A stretch of 11,873 nt of DNA from Comamonadaceae bacterium. GTDB lineage: Bacteria > Pseudomonadota > Gammaproteobacteria > Burkholderiales > Burkholderiaceae_C. Under the pieces are notes generated by a model, which worked only from the letters and a program-made list of their open reading frames with translations, was not told where the DNA came from and did not search any database. Below are positions 7,841-11,873 of this stretch, one piece after another; position 1 is the stretch's first letter; every line of letters begins with the position of its first letter. The translations under genes were made by a program, and so were the position numbers. The stretch is taken from assembly GCA_947461325.1 (NCBI GenBank), contig CANHLD010000040.1:1-11873 (forward strand), written 5' to 3'.

Positions 7841-7893
7841 CAAATGGGAACAAATGGGGTCAGACTCCAATTAATTCAGGTTCCAATTAATTC
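7817..7893 (+). repeat. cluster of RAYT-associated-type short repeats
   Basis: Four related units in tandem. Unit one, 7817-7840, begins CAAATGGGGTCAGGTTC and ends TAATTAA. A truncated CAAATGGGAA is at 7841-7850. A full unit at 7851-7876 begins CAAATGGGGTCAGACTC and ends in CAATTAATT. A half unit at 7877-7893 is CAGGTTCCAATTAATTC. I recognise this GGGGTCAG(A/G)(C/T)TCCAATTAATT motif as one scattered through beta- and gammaproteobacterial genomes next to REP-associated tyrosine (IS200-like) transposase genes. No intact transposase is in the window. Unit one overlaps the 3' end of the DsbD-like gene and provides its stop codon. Confidence 0.7.
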
Positions 7894-7898
7894 ACGCC

Positions 7899-8030
7899 AT
7901 GCCGGCTCGGTCGCCGCTCACCGCCTACGGCAACGTTCACGTCGGCCCGCCCGCCATGTCGTTTGTCCACTCGCCCATTTTCTCCGACAGCATTTCTGAG
8001 GTTATAGAAATCCTGCTTCAACCTGAGTAA
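7899..8030 (+). pseudogene. possible decayed N-terminus of a RAYT-type transposase
   Basis: An ATG-started 43-codon frame begins MPARSPLTAYGNVHV and lies six bases after the repeat cluster, where RAYT genes normally start. The start loosely echoes the MARLPRLT-type N-terminus of betaproteobacterial REP-associated transposases (AR, P and LT in similar order). The rest does not match and the catalytic HUH and tyrosine regions are absent. It has no Shine-Dalgarno. It may equally be a chance open frame. Confidence 0.15.
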
Positions 8031-8086
8031 TTGAGATCAAACGTCAATTAAAACCAAAAAAATAACTGAAGGCCGAACAGGCGGGG

Positions 8087-8122
8087 GCGTTTTTTTCGAG
8101 CGAAAGCGGAGAAAAAAAGCGC
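8087..8122. repeat. A/T-tract inverted repeat with GAAA loop
   Basis: GCG plus seven T plus C (8087-8097) faces G plus seven A plus GCGC (8111-8122). The centre GCGAAAGC (about 8100-8107) can fold as a GAAA tetraloop. The arms pair with one bulge and a few central mismatches. In either direction a stem with a poly-T tract could act as a terminator, but here the T-run is inside the stem, which fits a REP/MITE-type palindrome better. Confidence 0.5.
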
Positions 8123-8125
8123 ACC

Positions 8126-8214
8126 GGCCGGGTCGGCCTAAGCGTGAAATCAACTGGCAAGCGTGTCGTCAACAGCAGAAATGCCAACCCCAACGGCCGG
8201 GTCGGCCAAGCGTG
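8126..8214 (+). repeat. pair of GGCCGGGTCGGCC direct repeats with AAGCGTG tails
   Basis: GGCCGGGTCGGCC followed by TAAGCGTG at 8126-8146 recurs as GGCCGGGTCGGCC followed by AAGCGTG at 8195-8214. A third isolated AAGCGTGTC lies between them at 8159-8167, and the second unit also continues as GTGTC. Each GC-rich core contains the short inverted repeat GGCC...GGCC. No coding content accounts for the repetition. Confidence 0.6.
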
Positions 8215-8240
8215 TCTTTAAACTTCGAACGCGGTCAAAT

Positions 8241-8275
8241 GGGTAATACACCCGAGATAAAGTGTCAATTTACCC
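8241..8275. promoter_or_regulatory. interrupted inverted repeat just upstream of hemE
   Basis: GGGTAATACAC (8241-8251) faces GTGTCAATTTACCC (8262-8275), giving GGGTAA/TTACCC outer arms and ACAC/GTGT inner arms with a four-base insertion on one side. It ends 15 bases before the hemE start codon. It could be an operator or an mRNA leader hairpin. The regulator is not identifiable. Confidence 0.3.
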
Positions 8276-8290
8276 TGTCACAATATCTGC

Positions 8291-9403
8291 ATGACTACCT
8301 CACTACTCAACGACAGCTTCCTCAAAGCCTGCCTGCGTCAGGCCACCGACCACACCCCCGTCTGGCTGATGCGTCAGGCCGGCAGGTACTTGCCCGAATA
8401 CTGCGCCACGCGAGCCAAGGCTGGCAGTTTCATGGGTCTGGCCACCAACGTGGATTACGCCACCGAGGTCACGCTGCAGCCGCTGGACCGTTACGCCCTT
8501 GACGCCGCCATTTTGTTTTCAGACATCCTGACCGTGCCTGACGCCATGGGTCTGGGCCTGAGCTTTGCCCAAGGTGAAGGCCCCAAGTTTGAAAAAGTCG
8601 TGCGCGACGAGGCTGCCGTGGCTGCGCTGGCCGTGCCGGACATGCACAAACTGCAATACGTATTTGACGCGGTCACCTCCATCCGCAAAGCCTTGAACGG
8701 GCGCGTGCCGCTGATCGGCTTTTCCGGTAGCCCCTGGACGCTGGCCTGCTACATGGTCGAAGGCGGCGGTTCGGACGATTACCGCCTGGTCAAGTCGCTG
8801 ATGTACAGCCGCCCGGACCTGATGCACCGCATTCTGGCGATCAACGCCGATTCGGTTGCCGCTTATTTGAATGCACAAATCGACGCCGGTGCGCAAGCCG
8901 TGATGGTGTTTGACAGCTGGGGCGGTGTGCTGGCCGACGGCGCTTTCCAACAATTCAGCCTGGCTTACACCGAGCGCGTGTTAGCGCAACTCAAGCGCAG
9001 CCATGACGGCCACATCATCCCGCGCATTGTGTTTACCAAAGGCGGCGGTTTGTGGCTGCCCGAGATGAAACACCTGGACTGCGAGGTACTGGGCTTGGAC
9101 TGGACCATGAACCTGGGCACGGCGCGCCAGCTGGTCGGCGGCCAGCCCGGCGGTCCGGGCAAGGCCTTGCAAGGCAATATCGATCCCAACATTTTGTTTG
9201 CACCGCCCCAACACATCGCCACCGAGGTGCACCGGGTGCTGGACAGCTTTGGCAAACCGCACACCGACACCACAACCACTGGTCCAACCCACATTTTCAA
9301 CTTGGGGCACGGCATCAGCCAGTTCACGCCGCCGGAACATGTCAGCGCCTTGGTCGATGCAGTTCACAGCCATTCCAAAGCCATGCGGCAATCTGTTCCT
9401 TGA
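8291..9403 (+). CDS. hemE: uroporphyrinogen decarboxylase HemE
   Basis: A 370-residue cytoplasmic enzyme of heme synthesis that removes the four acetate carboxyls of uroporphyrinogen III to give coproporphyrinogen III, without a cofactor. The first signature PVWLMRQAGRYLPEY (23-37) carries substrate-binding R28 and R32. LFSDILTVPDAMGLGL (75-90) holds the catalytic D78, the second signature GFSGSPWTLACYMVEGGGS (143-161) includes Y154, and FNLGHGI (336-342) carries H340. Length is normal. Residue 38 is cysteine, where homologues I know have Arg or Lys (PEYR or PEYK). The ATG at 8291 gives the family's usual N-terminus; no clear Shine-Dalgarno precedes it. Upstream lies the repeat island and an inverted repeat at 8241-8275. 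priA follows after 328 bases, and the two are commonly neighbours in Burkholderiales. Confidence 0.97.
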   Translation: MTTSLLNDSFLKACLRQATDHTPVWLMRQAGRYLPEYCATRAKAGSFMGLATNVDYATEVTLQPLDRYALDAAILFSDILTVPDAMGLGLSFAQGEGPKFEKVVRDEAAVAALAVPDMHKLQYVFDAVTSIRKALNGRVPLIGFSGSPWTLACYMVEGGGSDDYRLVKSLMYSRPDLMHRILAINADSVAAYLNAQIDAGAQAVMVFDSWGGVLADGAFQQFSLAYTERVLAQLKRSHDGHIIPRIVFTKGGGLWLPEMKHLDCEVLGLDWTMNLGTARQLVGGQPGGPGKALQGNIDPNILFAPPQHIATEVHRVLDSFGKPHTDTTTTGPTHIFNLGHGISQFTPPEHVSALVDAVHSHSKAMRQSVP

Positions 9404-9440
9404 TCAGCAAATAGAGAAACTTTGAGCTGTCAAGACATAC

Positions 9441-9449
9441 TTATGCACA
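9441..9449 (+). promoter_or_regulatory. DnaA box TTATGCACA
   Basis: A full match to the DnaA-box consensus TTATNCACA, 38 bases after the hemE stop. DnaA boxes recruit the replication initiator DnaA to origins, titration loci or promoters. Alone a 9-mer could be chance; a second box and IHF sites in the same spacer strengthen it. Confidence 0.5.
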
Positions 9450-9543
9450 AATTTTCGGCCACACCTATACCAAGGTCTTACATCACCAAAAAATTTATCC
9501 CTTGCTCAGATTTTTTATAAGTCGTTGATTTTGAATAGATCTA

Positions 9544-9572
9544 TTGACTGCCAATTTTTCGGGCATTATGTT
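9544..9572 (+). promoter_or_regulatory. candidate sigma-70 promoter for priA
   Basis: TTGACT (9544-9549, 5/6 to consensus) and TATGTT (9567-9572, 4/6) are 17 bases apart. Transcription would start near 9579 and give a leader of about 150 bases. The start would lie inside the minus-strand IHF-type site (9573-9585) and upstream of the second DnaA box, so both proteins could affect expression. AAAGCC (9574-9579) and GGCTTT (9591-9596) could form a hairpin in the leader. Confidence 0.35.
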
Positions 9573-9585
9573 CAAAGCCTTGATT
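9573..9585 (-). promoter_or_regulatory. IHF consensus site
   Basis: On the minus strand this reads AATCAAGGCTTTG, a full match to the E. coli IHF consensus WATCAANNNNTTR. IHF bends DNA sharply at origins and promoters. It lies between the AT-rich segment and the second DnaA box. Confidence 0.4.
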
Positions 9586-9626
9586 TATCGGGCTTTCTGC
9601 CTCCCACGGGCAAGCTGTCAACAAAG

Positions 9627-9635
9627 TTATCCACA
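9627..9635 (+). promoter_or_regulatory. DnaA box TTATCCACA
   Basis: A perfect match to the highest-affinity DnaA box, within the extended form GTTATCCACAG that is typical of oriC regions in proteobacteria. It lies 97 bases before the priA start and in the same orientation as the box at 9441. Confidence 0.6.
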
Positions 9636-9666
9636 GAAATTTTGGATCAATTCCAAAACCTATGTC

Positions 9667-9679
9667 AATCAAGCACTTA
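9667..9679 (+). promoter_or_regulatory. IHF consensus site
   Basis: AATCAAGCACTTA matches the IHF consensus WATCAANNNNTTR at every defined position. It begins 31 bases after the second DnaA box, an arrangement reminiscent of the DnaA box R1-IHF pair of E. coli oriC. Confidence 0.45.
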
Positions 9680-9731
9680 GGCGGTTAAATGAAGTTTTTC
9701 ATGAATATCGACGCGCAACTAGGGTATTGAC

Positions 9732-11831
9732 ATGCAGCAACTTTTGCCTGTCATGGTTGCCACACCAGCATACAGCCGAATAAGTGGCCCCTTGGTTTAC
9801 CAAAGCGAGCAACTGTTGCCGCCGGGCACCTTGGTACGGGTGCCGTTGGGACAACGCGAAACCTTGGGTCTGGTCTGGCCGGGTCAGGCACCAGCCTTAC
9901 CGGACCCCATGCAAATCAAACCATTGACTGAAGCCTTGACTGGCATTCCTGTGTTGTCGGCGAAGTGGCTTGATTTGATGACGTTTGCAGCCAGTTATTA
10001 CCAACGCTCGATCGGCGAATTCGCCATCGGCAGCTTGCCGCCACAACTGCGTGACGTCAGCCAATTGCAACTAGCACGCAAACTGAATAAACGAAACAAG
10101 CTCGGAACAACGACACACGCTGCCGCACCTGCGGTCAGTTTGCCTGCGTTGACCCCCGAGCAAAGTCTGGTACTTGCACGCATGGCGCAAGAACCCGGCC
10201 CGTTTGTGTTGCACGGCAACACGGGCAGCGGCAAAACCGAGGTGTATTTGCGCCGCGCCGCCGAGTTGCTGACAGCGGACGAGCAAGCCCAAGTGCTGAT
10301 GCTGGTGCCTGAGATCAACCTCACACCGCAACTGGAAGAACGGGTGCGTGCCCGTTTTGCGCACTTGGGCGAGGGGGCCATCGTGTCCATGCACAGCGGC
10401 ATGACCCCGGCGCAACGCTTAAACAGTTGGCTGTCCGCCCACACCGGCCAAGCACGCCTGGTGCTGGGCACGCGATTGGCGGTGCTGGCATCCATTCCCC
10501 ATTTGAAATTAATTGTGGTGGATGAAGAACACGACCCGAGCTACAAACAACAAGAGGGCGCCCGCTATTCAGCCCGCGACTTGGCGGTTTACCGGGGACA
10601 GTTGGAAGGCGCGCAAGTCATTCTCGGCTCGGCCACGCCGTCGCTGGAAAGCTGGCACCACAGCCGTGCGCCCGTCGCCGGTGAAGCCGCGCCGCGCTAT
10701 GTGCGCTTGTCCATGCCCAGTCGCATAGGCTCGGGGCAATTGCCGATGTTGCGTCGGGTCGACATGGGCAAACAGCCGCGCAAAACGCTGGTGTCTGCAC
10801 CTCTCTTGGATGCCATGCGCGAACGCATTGCCAAACGCGAGCAAGTGTTGGTGCTGCTCAACCGGCGCGGCTATGCGCCGGTGTTGCACTGCACCGCTTG
10901 CGGATGGAAAAGCGAATGCCCGCATTGCAGCGCTTACCGGGTGTTTCACAAATCCGACCGCAGCCTGCGTTGTCACCACTGCAGTCTGACGCAACCGGTG
11001 CCGCGCGCCTGCCCTTCCTGCGGCAATCAGGACATTGGCGCATTGGGCCATGGCACGGAGAGAATCGAAGAACATCTGGCCGAGTTGCTGCATGACATGA
11101 AGCGGCCCGACGGCATGCCTTTGCGCATTGCGCGCATCGATGCCGACACCACGCGCGGCAAAGGCGAGTTGGTGCGCCAACTGGCCGAGGTGCACGACGG
11201 CGATGTCGATGTGCTGGTCGGCACCCAAATGGTGGCCAAGGGACACGACTTCAGACGCGTGACGCTGGTCGCCGCGCTCAACCCGGACGGCGCCTTGTTC
11301 AGCGCCGACTTTCGCGCCCCCGAGCGTTTGTTTGCTTTGTTGCTGCAAGCCGCCGGCCGCGCCGGGCGGGATGCCACGCTGACCCGCGAAGAGCCGTGTG
11401 AAATGTGGGTGCAAACCTTTCACCCGGCGCACCCGCTGTTTGAAAGTTTGAAGCAACACGATTTCGCCGGTTTCGCCGCCCAGCAACTGACCGAACGCAG
11501 CCAGGCCGGTTTGCCACCGTTCAGCTTTCAAGCCTTGTTGCGCGCCGAAGCGCGCACGCAAGAAGCCGCACAAGCATTTTTGAATGCCGCCAACGACAGC
11601 GGGCAAGCATGGTTGCAAACGCAAGGTTTGTCGGTGACGATTTACCCGGCGGTGCCCATGAGCCTGCAACGCATAGCCAATGTTGAGCGCTCGCAAATGC
11701 TGGTCGAGGCGCATTCACGCCGTGCGCTACAAACCTTCTTAAGCCATTGGCAACAGGATTTGCAAGACCTGCGCAACCAGCACAAAGCCGTGATCCGCTG
11801 GGCCATGGATGTCGACCCGCTGGTCATTTGA
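9732..11831 (+). CDS. priA: replication restart primosomal helicase PriA
   Basis: A 699-residue superfamily 2 DNA helicase that recognises stalled or repaired forks and starts reloading of the replicative helicase. The N-terminal DNA-binding domain (about 1-110, GTLVRVPLGQRETLGLVW at 32-49) recognises the leading-strand 3' end. Helicase motifs follow: Walker A GNTGSGKT (162-169), DEEH (264-267), GSATPS (299-304), VGTQMVAKGHDF (496-507) and QAAGRAGR (539-546). Between the motifs lie eight zinc-binding cysteines (387, 390, 396, 399, 414, 417, 427, 430). The C-terminal domain is complete (to 699). The ATG at 9732 has AGGG seven bases upstream and gives a normal N-terminus, slightly shorter than E. 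coli PriA (732 residues). The preceding spacer carries DnaA and IHF sites. After the stop, GCCC-GGT-GGGC (11840-11850) could form a small hairpin but no T-run follows. Confidence 0.96.
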   Translation: MQQLLPVMVATPAYSRISGPLVYQSEQLLPPGTLVRVPLGQRETLGLVWPGQAPALPDPMQIKPLTEALTGIPVLSAKWLDLMTFAASYYQRSIGEFAIGSLPPQLRDVSQLQLARKLNKRNKLGTTTHAAAPAVSLPALTPEQSLVLARMAQEPGPFVLHGNTGSGKTEVYLRRAAELLTADEQAQVLMLVPEINLTPQLEERVRARFAHLGEGAIVSMHSGMTPAQRLNSWLSAHTGQARLVLGTRLAVLASIPHLKLIVVDEEHDPSYKQQEGARYSARDLAVYRGQLEGAQVILGSATPSLESWHHSRAPVAGEAAPRYVRLSMPSRIGSGQLPMLRRVDMGKQPRKTLVSAPLLDAMRERIAKREQVLVLLNRRGYAPVLHCTACGWKSECPHCSAYRVFHKSDRSLRCHHCSLTQPVPRACPSCGNQDIGALGHGTERIEEHLAELLHDMKRPDGMPLRIARIDADTTRGKGELVRQLAEVHDGDVDVLVGTQMVAKGHDFRRVTLVAALNPDGALFSADFRAPERLFALLLQAAGRAGRDATLTREEPCEMWVQTFHPAHPLFESLKQHDFAGFAAQQLTERSQAGLPPFSFQALLRAEARTQEAAQAFLNAANDSGQAWLQTQGLSVTIYPAVPMSLQRIANVERSQMLVEAHSRRALQTFLSHWQQDLQDLRNQHKAVIRWAMDVDPLVI

Positions 11832-11873
11832 GGCTCGCCGCCCGGTGGGCAACACTATCGTGTTCCGCCATGC
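11832..11873. other. right-edge tail after priA
   Basis: Forty-two bases after the priA stop. Only the small GC hairpin noted with priA is visible; the next gene is outside the window. Confidence 0.4.

Larger units (their letters stand above)
7841..8290. other. 450-base intergenic island of repeats between the DsbD-like gene and hemE
   Basis: No intact gene is visible. It contains, in order, the remainder of the repeat cluster, a GC-rich stretch with a 43-codon frame at 7899-8030, an AT-rich segment around 8010-8070, an A/T-tract inverted repeat (8087-8122), GC-rich direct repeats (8126-8214), another CAAATGGG (8236-8243) and the immediate hemE upstream region. The mixture suggests one or more decayed mobile or REP-like elements. 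Confidence 0.55.
9404..9731. other. AT-rich hemE-priA spacer with DnaA and IHF sites, origin-like
   Basis: This 328-base gap holds no gene; an 80-codon open frame crossing into priA (9544-9783) is out of frame with it and unsupported. It contains two TTATNCACA DnaA boxes (9441-9449, 9627-9635), two IHF-consensus sites (9573-9585 minus, 9667-9679 plus), three GATC sites, the palindrome AATAGATCTATT (9534-9545), an 80-base segment (9481-9560) that counts to 30% GC, and a promoter candidate. Together these resemble an origin or DnaA-binding regulatory locus, or a DnaA/IHF-controlled priA promoter. Confidence 0.5.

Noticed and set aside
7985..8030. Minus-strand short frame through the GC-rich part of the repeat island
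   Set aside because: It has no start codon with a binding site and no recognisable similarity, and both strands are open only briefly.
7817..8243. CRISPR array
   Set aside because: Repeat units are irregular in spacing, truncated and of two different types, and there are no unique spacers of even length and no cas genes.
9544..9783. 79-codon open frame starting in the hemE-priA spacer
   Set aside because: It has no ribosome binding site, overlaps priA in another frame, and its start region coincides with promoter and IHF-type elements.
10569..11714. 381-codon minus-strand frame opposite priA
   Set aside because: It is antisense to a complete PriA with all helicase motifs, and has the composition typical of a shadow frame in GC-rich DNA.

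Overview
The window looks like a chromosomal segment from a betaproteobacterium of the order Burkholderiales, most likely Comamonadaceae. This is inferred from the character of the proteins (Uup, HemE, PriA and the phosphohistidine-type phosphatase resemble what I know from that family), from the hemE-priA adjacency and from moderately high-GC genes separated by AT-rich spacers. No rRNA or tRNA body is present to confirm it.

Layout. Bases 1-406 hold no convincing gene. They carry a near-consensus promoter firing leftward out of the window, with A-tracts behind it, and the upstream region of uup. Bases 407-4072 form a tight co-directional cluster: uup (ABC-F ATPase), an EamA/DMT permease overlapping it by 4 bases, and a PhzF-family protein 19 bases further on. 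A stem-loop followed by six T follows the phzF stop. A histidine phosphatase gene (4129-4800) converges on a creatininase-family hydrolase on the minus strand (4862-5656). That gene diverges, from a spacer of only 18-36 bases, from a DsbD/ScsB-like thiol:disulfide reductase (5693-7840).

The dsbD-like gene ends inside a cluster of short repeats (7817-7893) of the kind that accompanies REP-associated tyrosine transposases in beta- and gammaproteobacteria. One copy supplies the last codons and the stop. The rest of the 450-base gap to hemE holds an A/T-tract hairpin and a second family of GC-rich direct repeats, so it looks like a decayed mobile or REP-like island. hemE (8291-9403, uroporphyrinogen decarboxylase) and priA (9732-11831, replication-restart helicase) fill the right side.

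The most striking non-coding stretch is the AT-rich 328-base spacer between hemE and priA. It contains two full-consensus DnaA boxes, two full-consensus IHF sites, a 12-base palindrome centred on AGATCT, an 80-base stretch of 30% GC and a plausible sigma-70 promoter for priA. This is the architecture of a replication origin or of a DnaA-titration or reactivation locus. It is the best candidate here for something undescribed.

The genes are mostly housekeeping: translation or DNA-structure ATPase, efflux, small-molecule enzymes, periplasmic redox, heme synthesis and replication restart. They do not form one pathway. I see no CRISPR, prophage, toxin-antitoxin or defence system.
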